A stretch of DNA of 64,000 bases from Gephyromycinifex aptenodytis (GCF_012277275.1 NZ_CP051155.1:248001-312000), one strand, 5' to 3'. Positions 1 through 10,227 are shown, numbered from the stretch's first letter. Program-made: numbers and translations. Notes: generated by a model from the sequence alone, not told the origin.

Positions 1-357
1 GTCCAGGGCCGCCAGGTCGTCGGCACTCAGCCAGGTCAGGACCACGGGGGTGCGAGCGCCGCGGCAGGCGTAGGGCGCCGCGGCCAGATAGCCGCGCCGG
101 CTGACGTGGGCGGAATGCCCGATCGCCACTTCGTGCAACTCTGCGGGCAGCAACGGGATAGCCGATGCGCGAGGCAGTTTGGTCGCTAACACCGTGGGGG
201 AGGCGTTCGAGCCGACCGCCAACACGGCGCGCCCGCCCGGGGGAACCTCCCGCACCGGGTCCGGGTGGGGGACGAAGCGACCGGCCCGGAGAACCCCGGC
301 GACTCTCGGGCAAGCCCAGGGGTACTCCTCAGGCACCAGGTCCGCAAGTGAACTCAT
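1..357 (-). CDS. Hypothetical protein, 3' part cut by the window edge
   Basis: An open frame of 119 codons runs from an ATG at 357 to the window edge with no stop. AGGAGGGG lies just upstream of the ATG, a strong ribosome-binding site that fixes the start. The visible part contains AVLAVGSNASPTVL and later VVLTWLSADDLAALD. The GSN-type loop is reminiscent of gamma-glutamylcyclotransferase-like folds, but this is only a resemblance and the C-terminal half is missing. No signal peptide or membrane segment is visible. It is divergent from the next gene at 498. Function unknown. Confidence 0.6.
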   Translation of the reverse strand, partial: MSSLADLVPEEYPWACPRVAGVLRAGRFVPHPDPVREVPPGGRAVLAVGSNASPTVLATKLPRASAIPLLPAELHEVAIGHSAHVSRRGYLAAAPYACRGARTPVVLTWLSADDLAALD

Positions 358-497
358 CCGGGCCCCTCCTGATCGCGGCGGGTTCGGCGCGGGTCAGCCT
401 GCTCGCGGTAGGTTCGCCGGCGGACTCTAAGCCCGCGCGGGGTTGCGTCGACCTGATCTCTGGAAGGGATGTCGGTCGTGGCAGGCATCCTGCGGTC

Positions 498-881
498 ATG
501 AACGATTCGGCACCGCACAGGACGACACCACCCGGCTGGCCGCAGGGAGTGCCCGGCCCGGAGGCTCCCGGGTGGCAAGAGGCCGCGGTGGGTTGGTTGC
601 TGGACCAGTGCCCGCCGGACTACCGCGGCTACGACGCCTGGCGGCGGCATCCGCTCGCCCTGGCTTGGATCGCAGCCCGCCATGTCGAAGGAGAGGTCAG
701 CGTCATGCGGGAGGCCTACCGTCACGCGCGGGTCGAACTCGGGCCCCACCTGCCGCCCGAAGCGCTGCCGGAGATCCTCGGCGTGTTGGAGCGGGAGGGA
801 CTGCGGCTGCGCGCCACGGCCAGAGCTGCCGCTTTGGTGCATGCCGCATTCACCGGGGAGCATTTCGTGCCTCGGCTGTGA
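498..881 (+). CDS. Conserved hypothetical protein, 127 aa
   Basis: The frame is open well upstream, but the natural start is the ATG at 498 (MNDSAPHRTTPP), because the upstream codons are low-complexity and overlap the 5' region of the divergent gene. After a Pro-rich N-terminus of about 30 residues the protein is mostly helical, with CPPDYRGYDAWRRHPLALAW near residue 45 and an Arg-rich amphipathic C-terminal half. Similar small soluble proteins occur in other actinobacteria with no assigned function. It has no signal peptide, membrane span or catalytic motif that I recognise. It converges on the HIT gene at 908. Confidence 0.6.
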   Translation: MNDSAPHRTTPPGWPQGVPGPEAPGWQEAAVGWLLDQCPPDYRGYDAWRRHPLALAWIAARHVEGEVSVMREAYRHARVELGPHLPPEALPEILGVLEREGLRLRATARAAALVHAAFTGEHFVPRL

Positions 882-907
882 CTGGGCCCGCGTGCGCTCG
901 GTTCGGC

Positions 908-1345
908 TCAGCTCTGCGGATCGGCGGGCACGGCATCCGCGTGCCCGTTGGCACGCAGCCGATCCCGCAGTCGCTGCGCGCTCTGGTCCATCCGGGCCTG
1001 GTCCGGCTCGGACTGCACGTTGCGCAGGTCGAAGTCGGCCGGGGAGTTCACGGGCCACACATGCAGGTGCAGGTGCGCCACCTCGAACCCCTGCACCAGC
1101 AACCCGGTCCGAGCGCTGTCCCATTCCTGGCGCTGCGCCAGGCCGATGGCCTGGGCCACCCGGGTCAGGTGGGCCAGCGTCGCCTCGTCAGCGTCGAGCC
1201 ACTGGTCGATCTCCTCGCGGGGGACGACCAGGGTGTGCCCGTCAGTGAGCGGGCCTGCCGTCAGGAAAGCGACGCACAGCTCGTCCTCCCACACGAAGCG
1301 CCCAGGGATCTCACGGTTGATGATGCGGCTGAAGATCGTCGGCAT
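908..1345 (-). CDS. HIT family protein (histidine triad nucleotide hydrolase)
   Basis: This 145-residue cytosolic protein has the HIT layout. It starts IFSRIINREIPGRFVWED, the usual N-terminal strand-helix of the HINT/FHIT group, has the substrate loop DGHTLVVPR near residues 35-43, and the catalytic triad HLHLHVW at residues 91-97. HIT proteins hydrolyse or transfer nucleoside phosphoramidates and related adenylated compounds through the central histidine; the exact substrate cannot be read from sequence. Length is normal. It lies 78 bp downstream of ppc on the same strand, so the two may be co-transcribed. A second, longer HIT protein of a different subgroup lies at 54841. Confidence 0.9.
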   Translation of the reverse strand: MPTIFSRIINREIPGRFVWEDELCVAFLTAGPLTDGHTLVVPREEIDQWLDADEATLAHLTRVAQAIGLAQRQEWDSARTGLLVQGFEVAHLHLHVWPVNSPADFDLRNVQSEPDQARMDQSAQRLRDRLRANGHADAVPADPQS

Positions 1346-1423
1346 GGCCCCAGCCTAGGGGCCACGCCGAGGAACTCAATGGGAGGAGCAAGCCCGCCTG
1401 GCGCTGGCAGGTTTCGGGCCGGA

Positions 1424-4102
1424 TCAGCCGGTGTTCTGCAGCCCGGCAGCGGCGCCGTTGACGGTGAGCAGCAAGGTGCGCCGCCAGGCCTCCCGATCCA
1501 CCGGCCCATTACGTAGGGGATCTGCGGGCAGGCGCAGCACCCGCAACGCTTTGAGCTGCAGGTGGCTCAGCGCGTCGATGTAGGGCCGGCGCAGCCCGAT
1601 CGCCTGGCTCAGGTGGGGCTTGCGCTCCAGGAGTTCCTGTTGACCCAACACGTCTAAGACGTGGGCCAGGGACAAGTCGTACTCGGTGAGGATCTGCACG
1701 CTCAGATCCGGGCGTCCACCGAGCTCCAGGAAACGCTCAGCCAGGCGGCGGTCCGACTTGGCCAGGCTCATCTCCGCGACGTCGATGAGCGATGCGAACA
1801 GCGGCCACTCTCGGTAGGCCCGGCGCAGCAACTCGATGTCACCCACCGCAGCCAGACCGCTGCCCAGGCCGTACCAACCGGGCAGGTTCACTCGGGTCTG
1901 CGCCCAACTGAAGACCCAGGGGATGGCCCGTAGGTCATCCAGGCTGCGGCCGGTTTCCACGCCGGCCCGCCGCGAGGGGCGCGACCCCAGACGCAGGTCG
2001 CCGATCTCGTCCAACGGGCTGACCAGGGCGATGAGGTCGGCGAAACCGGGCTGTTCCACCAGCGCGCGGTAGCAGCCGCGGCTTTGCTGATCGACGATGC
2101 GCGCCAAGTCGGCGTAGCGAGCAGCCGCGTCATCCCGGGCCTTGGAGCGCTTGGGTTCGTCGGCCAGCAGCACAGCGGAAGTGAGCCGTTCCAGGTGGCG
2201 CTGAGCGATGGCAGCGTCGCCGTACCGGGCGAAGATCACCTCGCCCTGCTCGGTGACTTTGAACCGGCCATCGACCGAACCACTGGGCTGGGCCATGATC
2301 GCGCGGTGCAGTGGGCCGCCGCCGCGACCCAGGGAGCCGCCGCGCCCGTGGAACAGGGTGAGTTCCACCTCGGCCTGCTCGGCCCACGCCACGAGTTCCC
2401 GCTCGGCGTGGTCCAGGGTGAGCGTGGCGCTGGCCGGCCCGACGTCCTTGGCCGAGTCCGAATAGCCCACCATGACCTCCACAGCCCGCCCGGACTGCGC
2501 CCACTGACTTTGGGTGCTGGCCCGTTGCGCCCACGCACGCAGGATGCTCGGGGCGTTCTGCAGGTCGGCACCAGTCTCGAACAGGGGGACCACGTCCAGG
2601 CGCAGCGGCCGGTCGCCCACCGCCAGGCGGGCCAGGGCCCGTACGGCCAGCAGGTCGGCCTCGTTACGGGTGAAGCTGACGATGTAGCGCCCGCAGCAAC
2701 CCACCCCCCAGCGCTGTTGCAGCCAGGAGAGCACCCGGATGGTGTCCAAGGCCTCGGTGGCGCGTTCGCTCTGCGGCAGCACCGCGATCGGCCAGCCCTT
2801 GGTTGCCAGTTCGTCCAGGAAGGCCGGGTCTTGGGCGGCCGCGCCCGGGTCGGCTACGTCGGGCAGCATGCCGATGAGCTCGGTGAGCACCCCTTCGTGG
2901 ACGGCGCTGTGCTGGCGCACTTCGAGCTCAGCCAGGTGGAAGCCGAACGTCTCCACCATCCAGATGAGGTGCTGGAGCTCCCCGCGTGCGCTGCGCGCGT
3001 CGCCGGCCGCGACCAGGCTGTCCTGCACCAGGCGCAGCTCGGCAAGCATCTCTTCGGGTCCGGCGTAAGCAAACCCGGCATGTTCGCGGCGCGTCGCCTC
3101 CACCCGGGCCCCGACGACCAGGAGTTTCTGGCGATGCGGTTCGCCCGGAGAGTTCTTCATGATCTCGGCGAACTGCTCCGGGTAGGCAACGGCATCCACG
3201 GCCAGGGCCTGCATGAGTTCGGGGGAGGGCGGCGTGGTGACGGTGTCCATCGTCAAGGTGCGCGCCACTCGGTCCACATGCTCATGTAGCTGGCGCAACG
3301 CCTGCTCGGCCTGGGTGGCCATGGTGGCGCGGGTGACGGTGGAGGTGACGAAGGGGTTACCGTCGCGGTCCCCGCCCACCCAGGTGCCGAAGCGAACGAA
3401 GGCGGGCACCTGGGGCCCGGTGCGGCCCGGGTCCGCGCCCGGCAAAGCCGCCTCGACCCGGCGATACAGACGCGGAACGGCCCGGAACAGAGTCTGGTCG
3501 AAGACGGTAAGGACGGTTTTGACCTCGTCGCGGGGTTCGGGCTGAGTGCGGCGCAAGGTTGAGGTCCGCTGCAGGATGTCGATGTCCTCCAACATCCGCC
3601 GCCGGGCCACAGCGTGCTCGGGGGCACCATTCTGCGGGTCGTCGAATCGGTCCAACTGCTGGGCGATGCGGCTCAGCGCTGCCGTGACGGCCCGGCGCCG
3701 GGCCTCGGTGGGGTGTGCGGTCAGCACCGGGTGGATGCGCAACCCCTGCAGTCGGTTGCTGTCGATGAGCTCCTGCAAGGCAGGGGCCACCCCGCCGGAC
3801 TCGATATCGTCGTCCTCTCCGCGTCGCAACGCCCGGGCCCGGCTGCGTTCGTCGGCCAAGTTAGCCAGGTGCAGGTGCACCGTGACCGCGCGGGTCAACG
3901 TTGCGGCGGCCTCGGCGTCCAGTTCATCGACGATGGCTTGAACCGCCGACTCATCTTCGCGGCGGCAGGCCTCCACCAAGGCATCGAGTTGCTCACCGGC
4001 ATCGTGGCCGGATTCGGAGAGTACCTGGGCGTGCAACTGAGCGAGCAGGTCGAGGTCGGAATGCAGGGTCGTGGACGGCGAAGTCTCACCGGGTTGGGAC
4101 AT
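1424..4102 (-). CDS. ppc: Phosphoenolpyruvate carboxylase
   Basis: Adds bicarbonate to phosphoenolpyruvate to give oxaloacetate and phosphate, replenishing the TCA cycle. The 892-residue length is normal for bacterial PEPC. Visible signatures are [11 protein letters not shown] (catalytic His about residue 130), [18 protein letters not shown], the mobile glycine-rich loop [14 protein letters not shown] near residue 560, and the invariant C-terminal tetrapeptide QNTG (here GLQNTG at the very end). Everything needed for activity is present. It is divergent from dxs with about 120 bp between them, so both promoters should lie at 4103-4221. The HIT gene follows on the same strand. Confidence 0.97.
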   Translation of the reverse strand: MSQPGETSPSTTLHSDLDLLAQLHAQVLSESGHDAGEQLDALVEACRREDESAVQAIVDELDAEAAATLTRAVTVHLHLANLADERSRARALRRGEDDDIESGGVAPALQELIDSNRLQGLRIHPVLTAHPTEARRRAVTAALSRIAQQLDRFDDPQNGAPEHAVARRRMLEDIDILQRTSTLRRTQPEPRDEVKTVLTVFDQTLFRAVPRLYRRVEAALPGADPGRTGPQVPAFVRFGTWVGGDRDGNPFVTSTVTRATMATQAEQALRQLHEHVDRVARTLTMDTVTTPPSPELMQALAVDAVAYPEQFAEIMKNSPGEPHRQKLLVVGARVEATRREHAGFAYAGPEEMLAELRLVQDSLVAAGDARSARGELQHLIWMVETFGFHLAELEVRQHSAVHEGVLTELIGMLPDVADPGAAAQDPAFLDELATKGWPIAVLPQSERATEALDTIRVLSWLQQRWGVGCCGRYIVSFTRNEADLLAVRALARLAVGDRPLRLDVVPLFETGADLQNAPSILRAWAQRASTQSQWAQSGRAVEVMVGYSDSAKDVGPASATLTLDHAERELVAWAEQAEVELTLFHGRGGSLGRGGGPLHRAIMAQPSGSVDGRFKVTEQGEVIFARYGDAAIAQRHLERLTSAVLLADEPKRSKARDDAAARYADLARIVDQQSRGCYRALVEQPGFADLIALVSPLDEIGDLRLGSRPSRRAGVETGRSLDDLRAIPWVFSWAQTRVNLPGWYGLGSGLAAVGDIELLRRAYREWPLFASLIDVAEMSLAKSDRRLAERFLELGGRPDLSVQILTEYDLSLAHVLDVLGQQELLERKPHLSQAIGLRRPYIDALSHLQLKALRVLRLPADPLRNGPVDREAWRRTLLLTVNGAAAGLQNTG

Positions 4103-4221
4103 ACGAGCAGTCTAAGAAGCCACTGGCCTGCGCCTTGAACCGGGCATCAGCCGTCGAGTGTCGCGCGAGCCTTGCGGGGCGTATGGTCGAACGGTTGCTC
4201 GCGCATGGAAGGACCGACCCT

Positions 4222-6117
4222 GTGAGCCTGTTGGCGACGATCCATCAACCCTCCGACCTGCGTGGGTTAACCGCTGAAGAGTTGGAAGAGCTCGCGGGTG
4301 AGATCCGAGAGTTCCTCGTCGAGAAGGTCTCTCGAACCGGCGGGCACCTGGGCCCGAACCTCGGCGTCGTCGAACTCACGATCGCCTTGCACCGGGTCTT
4401 TGACAGCCCCAAAGACGCAATTGTGTTCGACACCGGCCACATCGCCTACGTGCACAAGCTGCTCACCGGTCGTCAGGACTTTGAGGGTCTGCGTTCTCGC
4501 GGTGGTCTCTCGGGCTACCCCAGCCGGGCCGAATCCGAGCACGACGTCGTGGAGAACTCCCACGCGTCCACGTCACTGTCGTGGGCCGAGGGCATCGCTC
4601 GCGGACGCCGCCTGCGGGGAGAAACCGACCGTCACACGGTCGCCGTCATCGGTGATGGTGCGCTCGGTGGTGGCATGGCGTGGGAATCGCTGAACGACAT
4701 CGCCTCCGACAAAGACCTGCCGCTGGTCATCATCGTCAACGACAACGAACGCTCCTACGCTCCCACCACCGGCGGGTTGGCCGAGCACTTGGCGCTGCTG
4801 CGTACGACCCGCCAATACGAGGAGATGCTCTCCTGGGGCCGCAAGGCCATCACTCGAGCCCCCGTCGTGGGACGCCCGGTCTTTGAGACCCTGCACGGGG
4901 TCAAGAAGGGCATTAAAGACATCGTCGCTCCGCAGGTGATGTTCGAGGACCTCGGGCTTAAATATGTCGGTCCGGTCGATGGGCATGACTTCGTGTCGCT
5001 GCACACCGCGCTGCGGCGCGCCCACGATTTCGGTGGGCCGGTCATCGTTCACGTGCTCACCGAGAAGGGCCACGGCTACTCCCACGCCGTCAACCACGTG
5101 GATGACGCGTTTCACGCGGTGGGGATCATCAATCCGGAGACCGGGTTGCCGTTGGAGATCGCTGGCCGCAGTTGGACCGAGAACTTCTCCGAGGCGCTGG
5201 TCGACCTGGGCGCCGAACGTGAGGACATCGTGGCGCTGACCGCGGCGATGCTCATCCCGGTGGGGCTGCGTGACTTCGCCACCAAGTACCCCGAGCGGGT
5301 GTTCGACGTCGGGATCGCCGAGCAGCATGCGGTGACGATGGCGGCCGGCCTCTCCTTCGCCGGGCTACACCCGGTGGTGGCCTTGTACTCCACCTTCCTC
5401 AACCGCGCCTTCGATCAGATGCTCATGGACTGCGCGCTGCATAAAGCGGGCGTGACCTTCGTGCTGGACCGGGCCGGGGCGACCGGCAGCGACGGTGCCT
5501 CGCACAACGGCATGTGGGACTTCGCTCTGGCCGCGATCGTGCCCGGCTTGTACGCGGCCGCTCCGCGTGACGGCTCGCAGGTGGAACGTGCCCTCTGGGA
5601 GGCCGTCGATATCGACGACGCCCCGAGCCTGATCCGTTTCCCCAAGGGCACCGAACCGCCGGTGATCGAGGCGCTGGCCGCTTTCGAGTCCCTGGAAGTG
5701 ATCGCGCAGTACCCCGACCAAGGCGAGATCGGCCTGGACGATGAGCTGGACGTGCTTATCGTCTCGGTCGGGGCCATGGCGCCGACCGCGATGGCAGCAG
5801 CCGCGATCGTTGCCGACCAAGGCCACCACGTCCGGGTCGTCGACCCGCGCTGGGTGCTTCCGGTCTCCGGCGAGGTGGTGCAGGCGGCACGCAACGCCCG
5901 AGTGGTCGCGGTCATCGAGGATCACGTCGCCGAGAATGGCATCGGCTCCGCGGTGGCCGCCGAACTCGCCGCGAATCAGGTGTTCGCGCCGGTGCTGCGG
6001 TTCGGGCTTCCCAAGCGTTTCCTGGAGCACGCGAGCCGCTCACAGGTGCTGGCCGACGCCGGCCTGACACCAGAGCCGGTTGCGGCGAAACTGCTTGCGG
6101 TGTTGCCCCAGAACTGA
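4222..6117 (+). CDS. dxs: 1-deoxy-D-xylulose-5-phosphate synthase
   Basis: A thiamine-diphosphate enzyme condensing pyruvate with glyceraldehyde-3-phosphate, the first step of the MEP isoprenoid pathway. The frame is open upstream, but GTG at 4222 gives the family N-terminus ([16 protein letters not shown]) and has GGAAGGA at a good distance; the protein is then 631 aa, the usual DXS length. Visible motifs: [16 protein letters not shown], the ThDP/Mg site [16 protein letters not shown], and the transketolase-type [14 protein letters not shown] with the conserved Glu, followed by [15 protein letters not shown]. The dxs gene commonly lies in this part of the actinobacterial chromosome near hemE and the fad genes. 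A strong hairpin terminator follows. Confidence 0.96.
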   Translation: MSLLATIHQPSDLRGLTAEELEELAGEIREFLVEKVSRTGGHLGPNLGVVELTIALHRVFDSPKDAIVFDTGHIAYVHKLLTGRQDFEGLRSRGGLSGYPSRAESEHDVVENSHASTSLSWAEGIARGRRLRGETDRHTVAVIGDGALGGGMAWESLNDIASDKDLPLVIIVNDNERSYAPTTGGLAEHLALLRTTRQYEEMLSWGRKAITRAPVVGRPVFETLHGVKKGIKDIVAPQVMFEDLGLKYVGPVDGHDFVSLHTALRRAHDFGGPVIVHVLTEKGHGYSHAVNHVDDAFHAVGIINPETGLPLEIAGRSWTENFSEALVDLGAEREDIVALTAAMLIPVGLRDFATKYPERVFDVGIAEQHAVTMAAGLSFAGLHPVVALYSTFLNRAFDQMLMDCALHKAGVTFVLDRAGATGSDGASHNGMWDFALAAIVPGLYAAAPRDGSQVERALWEAVDIDDAPSLIRFPKGTEPPVIEALAAFESLEVIAQYPDQGEIGLDDELDVLIVSVGAMAPTAMAAAAIVADQGHHVRVVDPRWVLPVSGEVVQAARNARVVAVIEDHVAENGIGSAVAAELAANQVFAPVLRFGLPKRFLEHASRSQVLADAGLTPEPVAAKLLAVLPQN

Positions 6118-6157
6118 CTGCTCGTAGGCGGGCGCAGACCCGGCTCGAGGCGGTGCG

Positions 6158-6198
6158 CGAAAGGGCTGAACCCCCAAGGGGGGGGTTCAGCCCTTTCG
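6158..6198. terminator. Intrinsic bidirectional terminator between dxs and murA
   Basis: A perfect 18-bp stem pairs 6158-6175 with 6181-6198, with a 5-nt loop (AAGGG). It lies between the convergent dxs and XRE-murA genes, so it can end both transcripts. There is no long T tract on the plus side. Confidence 0.85.
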
Positions 6199-6239
6199 GC
6201 GTGTGCGCCCCACCAACGCTGTGCGGCGGTGGGGGAGGC

Positions 6240-7769
6240 TCAGATGTCGCGGAAGGTCTCCACGGTCGCGCCGAGAGCGTTCAGACGCCGTGCCAGGTCC
6301 TCGTAGCCGCGATTGATGACGTACACGTTGCGCAGTACCGACGTGCCGGGCGCAGCGAGCATGGCGATGAGCATGACCACCCCGGGGCGCAGCGCCGGCG
6401 GGCAGATCGCCTCGGCAGCGCGCCAGCGGGTGGGGCCGTCGATGAGGACCCGGTGCGGGTCCAGAAGCTGCACCTTGGCGCCGAGCTTGGTCAGCTCCGT
6501 CAGGTAGATGGCCCGGTTCTCGTACACCCAGTCGTGGATCATCGTGCGCCCGTCCGCGCAGGCGGCGATGAGGGCGAAGAACGGCAGGTTGTCGATGTTG
6601 AGTCCGGGGAAGGGCATCGGGTGGATTTTGTCCACCGCCGGCTTCAACGGCCCGGGGGTGGTCGTCAGATCGACCAGGCGGGTGTAGCCGTTGTTCGAGG
6701 GGTACTCGGGGGTGAGCTCGTACTTCATGCCCATGTCGGCCAGCAGCGCCAGCTCGATTTCCATGAACTCGATCGGCACCCGGCGGATCGTGATCTCGGA
6801 CTCGGTGACCACGGCCGCCGCCAGCAGGCTCATCGCTTCGATGGGGTCCTCGGAGGGGCAGTATTCGACGTCGACGTCGATGTGCGCCCGTCCGGTGACC
6901 TTCAGGGTCGTCGTTCCGATGCCTTCGATCTGGACCCCGAGCTTCTGCAGGTAGAAGCACAGGTCTTGAACCATGTAGTTGGGGCTGGCATTGCGGATGA
7001 GGCTCACGCCCTCGTGGCGGGCGGCCGCCATCAGCGCGTTCTCGGTGACGGTGTCCCCGCGTTCGGTGAGCACGATGGCCCGTTCGGAAACGGAGTCGGC
7101 CGAGACATTCGCCAGGTAGAAGCCGTTGGTGGCCTCCACGTTCAACCCGAAGTGGCGCAGCGCCGACATGTGCGGCTCGATGGTGCGCAGACCGAGGTCG
7201 CAACCGCCCGCGTAGGGCAGTTCGAACGTGGTGAACTCGTGCAGCAGCGGGCCCAGGAACATGATGATTGTGCGGGTGCGGCGGGCCGCTTCCTCGTCCA
7301 TGGAGTCCAAGTCCAGCCGCTGCGGCGGGGTGATCTCCAGGTCGTTGCTCTGGGGGAGCCAGCGGGTGCGTACCCCGATACTGCTGAGGACCTCCAGAAT
7401 GCGGTTGACCTCTTCGATGCGCGCCATGTTGCGCAGCGTCGTGCGGCCCTTGTTCAGCAGCGAGGCGCACAGAAGGGCCACGGCAGCGTTCTTGCTGGTC
7501 TTGACGTCGATCGAGCCCGAGAGCTTGGTGCCGCCGACGATTCGCAGGTGCTGCGGCCCGGAGCTACCGACCGAGACGAATTGTGAGTCGAGGTTCTCAC
7601 CGATGCGGGAGAGCATCTCCAGACTCAAATTCTGTTTGCCCTGTTCGATGCGCGCAACAGCACTCTGGCTGGTGTTCAGCAGGTCGGCCAATTCGTTTTG
7701 CGTCATGCCCTGATGCCTCCGCGCCTCGCGGATGAGGGTGCCGATCCGTGCGAGGTAGTCTTCACTCAT
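6240..7769 (-). CDS. murA: UDP-GlcNAc 1-carboxyvinyltransferase (MurA-type) with N-terminal XRE helix-turn-helix domain
   Basis: MurA transfers enolpyruvate from PEP to UDP-N-acetylglucosamine, the first committed step of peptidoglycan synthesis. A free-standing MurA has about 420 residues; this one has 509. Residues about 9-62 form an XRE/Cro-type DNA-binding domain (LIREARRHQGMTQNELADLL, then TSQSAVARIEQGKQNLSLEML). The EPSP-synthase-like fold starts about residue 74. Catalytic features are kept: the Lys-Asn pair of SGSIDVKTSKNAA (K93, N94), the PEP-binding cysteine in PYAGGCDLGLRTIEPH (C190, the fosfomycin target in the family), and LNIDNLPF and ALRPGVVML at the positions of the catalytic Asp and Arg regions. 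It is therefore probably an active enzyme with a regulatory domain. A perfect palindrome lies at its promoter. Whether it is the sole or a second MurA cannot be told here. Confidence 0.92.
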   Translation of the reverse strand: MSEDYLARIGTLIREARRHQGMTQNELADLLNTSQSAVARIEQGKQNLSLEMLSRIGENLDSQFVSVGSSGPQHLRIVGGTKLSGSIDVKTSKNAAVALLCASLLNKGRTTLRNMARIEEVNRILEVLSSIGVRTRWLPQSNDLEITPPQRLDLDSMDEEAARRTRTIIMFLGPLLHEFTTFELPYAGGCDLGLRTIEPHMSALRHFGLNVEATNGFYLANVSADSVSERAIVLTERGDTVTENALMAAARHEGVSLIRNASPNYMVQDLCFYLQKLGVQIEGIGTTTLKVTGRAHIDVDVEYCPSEDPIEAMSLLAAAVVTESEITIRRVPIEFMEIELALLADMGMKYELTPEYPSNNGYTRLVDLTTTPGPLKPAVDKIHPMPFPGLNIDNLPFFALIAACADGRTMIHDWVYENRAIYLTELTKLGAKVQLLDPHRVLIDGPTRWRAAEAICPPALRPGVVMLIAMLAAPGTSVLRNVYVINRGYEDLARRLNALGATVETFRDI

Positions 7770-7782
7770 AGTCCCAATCTAA

Positions 7783-7794
7783 CTCACATGTGAG
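7783..7794. promoter_or_regulatory. Perfect 12-bp palindrome, candidate operator for XRE-MurA
   Basis: CTCACATGTGAG is a perfect inverted repeat located 14 bp upstream of the murA start codon. A -10-like TAGATT lies between it and the start. Its size and position suit an XRE-type dimer site and suggest autoregulation. This is an inference from position; no second copy was seen in the window. Confidence 0.45.
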
Positions 7795-8014
7795 ATATCG
7801 CTGCGTGCGGCCCATCGTGGGCGCGTCACCGTAGCCAAAGCCTCAGTTGAACGATCGACTCAGTGTGTCATGCCGGGCGGGCGGGCGCGGATTCTCTAGC
7901 CGGGCAGCCGATGACGACGCCTCTCGTCCCCGCCTGGAGAGGACGCGATCTCGCAGGTCGAAGCCGGTTCGCCGGGGGCGATGAGGGATTCACAGCCCGC
8001 ACCAGAACGGAAGA

Positions 8015-8060
8015 ACGCGGGGGCCTGGATGAGCTATCCAGACCCCCGCGTCACTTTTTT
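8015..8060. terminator. Intrinsic terminator hairpin downstream of fadB
   Basis: Arms 8015-8029 and 8037-8051 form a 15-bp stem with one C/A (or G/T on the other strand) mismatch and a 7-nt loop. A six-T run at 8055-8060 follows on the plus strand. It lies in the 343-bp gap (7770-8112) between the end of fadB and the start of XRE-murA, both on the minus strand, and should insulate murA from fad transcription. Apart from this hairpin and the murA promoter I see nothing else in that gap. Confidence 0.7.
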
Positions 8061-8112
8061 ACCGGCCGCGGAGCCCTTCAGAGGGTCCTGCCGGAGCGGC
8101 CGTCTTCGTGCG

Positions 8113-10224
8113 TCAGGCGGGCACGCTCGCGGCACCCGGGGGCAGGAAGAGCCCACCCGCGGCCGATTGGGCGATACCGCTGCGGTCCAGCAGTGGCGTC
8201 AGGCCGCCGTTCCAGAACTGGAACCCGGCGCCGGTGATCATGGCCAGATCGATGTCCATCGGGGCCTGCGCCACGCCCTCGTCGAGCATGATCCGAGCCT
8301 CCTGCGCCAGCCCAGCCAGCACCCTCTCGCGCACCTGCTCGGCGGTGAGCACCTCACTGGCCTCGCCCTCGGCGTAGATGGCGGCGACCTCGGGGTCGAT
8401 GACCTGGTTGCCCTCGACCTGGGTGTAGTAGGAGGCCTTCTTGGACTCCACCACCTTGCGCAGCTTCTCCGAGACGTAGAAACGCTCCGGGAACGCCTTG
8501 GCCAGCGTCTCGTTGTTGTGCAACGCGATCGCGGGACCGACCAGGCCCATGAGCTCGAACGGAGCCATCGGGGAGATGCCGGCGAAACCGGCGTCGGCAA
8601 CCTCGATGGGCGTGCCGGCATCAACGATGCGCGCCATGTCGCTCATGAACCGGCCCAGGAGACGGTTGACGATGAAGGAGGGTGAATCCTTCACCAGAAC
8701 CGTCGTCTTCTTCAGCTTCCGCCCGGTGGCGAAGGCTGTAGCCAGGGTGGCGTCGTCGGTCTGTTCGCCCTTGATGATCTCCAGCAGCGGCATGACGGCC
8801 ACTGGGTTGAAGAAGTGGAACCCCACGACACGTTCGGGGTTCTTCAGCTCTGAAGCCATCTCGGTGATCGACAGCGATGAGGTGTTGGTCGCCAGGATGC
8901 ACTCCGGGGAGACAACCGCTTCCACCTCGGCGAAGACCGTCTTCTTGACGCTCATCTCCTCGAAGACCGCCTCGATGACGAACTCGGCGTCGGCCATGCC
9001 GTCCTTGCTCGTCGAGCCGGAGATGAGGCCCTTGTACCGGTTGGCCTTGTCGGGGTTCAGCCGACCCTTGGCCGCCAGTTTGTCGATCTCGGCGTGCACG
9101 TAGGCCACGCCCTTGTCGACGCGGCCCTGGTCGAGGTCGGTCATCAGGACGGGGCATTCCAGGCGTCGGATGAACAGCAGCGCCAACTGGCTGGCCATCA
9201 GACCTGCTCCGACGACGCCGACCTTGGTGATCTTGCGGGCCAACGAGCGGTCCGGAGCTCCGGCGGGACGCTTCGCCCGACGCTGCACCAGGTCGAAGGA
9301 GTACAGCCCGGCGCGCAGCTCGTCGCCCATGAGCAGGTCACCGAGGGCTTCGTTCTCGGCCTCGAAACCCTCTTCCATCGTGGTCGTGCGCGCGGCCGAG
9401 AGCAGATCAAGGGCGCGGTAGGGCGAAGGCGAATACCCACCGGTGCGGGCATCGGCGAGCTTGCGGCCGGCGGCGATAGCGGCCTCCCATTTCGCTTCGT
9501 CGCGGTCGACCTCGGGGCGCTGCACCCGTTCGCCGGCCACGACGCGCGCGGCCCAGCGCAACGACTGGGTGAGGAAATCCGCAGCGTCGAACACCTGGTC
9601 AAAGAGGCCGAGCTGGGCAGCCTTGACACCGGGCAGCATCCGGTTCTGGCTGAGGGGGTTCTCCACGACCAGGGTGATGGCCTTTTCGATGCCGATCAAG
9701 TTCGGCACCAACCAGCAGCCGCCCCAGCCGGGCACGAGGCCGAGGAAGACCTCGGGCAGTGCGATGGCGGGTACATCGGAAGAGACGGTGCGGTAGGCGC
9801 AGTTCAGTGCGATCTCGACACCGCCGCCCATCGCTGCTCCGTTGACGAACGCGAAACTGGGTACGCCGAGGTTGCCGAACTTGGCGAAGACATCATGGCC
9901 CAGCGAGGCGATCGCCCTGGCCTGCTCGCGCCGGGTCACCTTGGTGACGCCGGTGAGGTCGGCGCCGACGGCGAAGATGTAAGGCTTGCCGGTGACACCG
10001 ACCGCGACGATCTCACCGGCGGCAGCCCGCTGGGTGAGGTCGTCGAGGACTTCGCCCAGGCCGGTGAGGGTCGCTGGGCCCAGCGTGTTGGGCTTGGTGT
10101 GGTCGTGGCCGTTGTCCAGGGTGATCAGGGCCATGGTGCCCGCCTCACCCGGCAGTTCGACGTCGCGGACGAGGGCCTTGGTGACGACCTCATCGGGGAA
10201 GAGAGACTGGAAGTCGACGCTCAT
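8113..10224 (-). CDS. fadB: Fatty acid oxidation multifunctional protein: enoyl-CoA hydratase / 3-hydroxyacyl-CoA dehydrogenase
   Basis: The alpha subunit of the beta-oxidation complex; it hydrates enoyl-CoA and oxidises 3-hydroxyacyl-CoA with NAD. The 703 residues show a crotonase domain first (GAAMGGGVEIALNCAYR oxyanion region, then ALPEVFLGLVPGWGG), then the NAD-binding Rossmann fold about residue 330 (VGVVGAGLMASQLALLF), the conserved ATNTSSLSITEMAS and VGFHFFNPVAVMPLLEII with the catalytic His, and the C-terminal dehydrogenase domain. No signal peptide. It begins 3 bp after the stop of fadA, so the two form one operon. The pair is conserved beside ribonuclease D and hemE in actinobacteria. 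Confidence 0.95.
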   Translation of the reverse strand: MSVDFQSLFPDEVVTKALVRDVELPGEAGTMALITLDNGHDHTKPNTLGPATLTGLGEVLDDLTQRAAAGEIVAVGVTGKPYIFAVGADLTGVTKVTRREQARAIASLGHDVFAKFGNLGVPSFAFVNGAAMGGGVEIALNCAYRTVSSDVPAIALPEVFLGLVPGWGGCWLVPNLIGIEKAITLVVENPLSQNRMLPGVKAAQLGLFDQVFDAADFLTQSLRWAARVVAGERVQRPEVDRDEAKWEAAIAAGRKLADARTGGYSPSPYRALDLLSAARTTTMEEGFEAENEALGDLLMGDELRAGLYSFDLVQRRAKRPAGAPDRSLARKITKVGVVGAGLMASQLALLFIRRLECPVLMTDLDQGRVDKGVAYVHAEIDKLAAKGRLNPDKANRYKGLISGSTSKDGMADAEFVIEAVFEEMSVKKTVFAEVEAVVSPECILATNTSSLSITEMASELKNPERVVGFHFFNPVAVMPLLEIIKGEQTDDATLATAFATGRKLKKTTVLVKDSPSFIVNRLLGRFMSDMARIVDAGTPIEVADAGFAGISPMAPFELMGLVGPAIALHNNETLAKAFPERFYVSEKLRKVVESKKASYYTQVEGNQVIDPEVAAIYAEGEASEVLTAEQVRERVLAGLAQEARIMLDEGVAQAPMDIDLAMITGAGFQFWNGGLTPLLDRSGIAQSAAGGLFLPPGAASVPA

Positions 10225-10227
10225 TCC

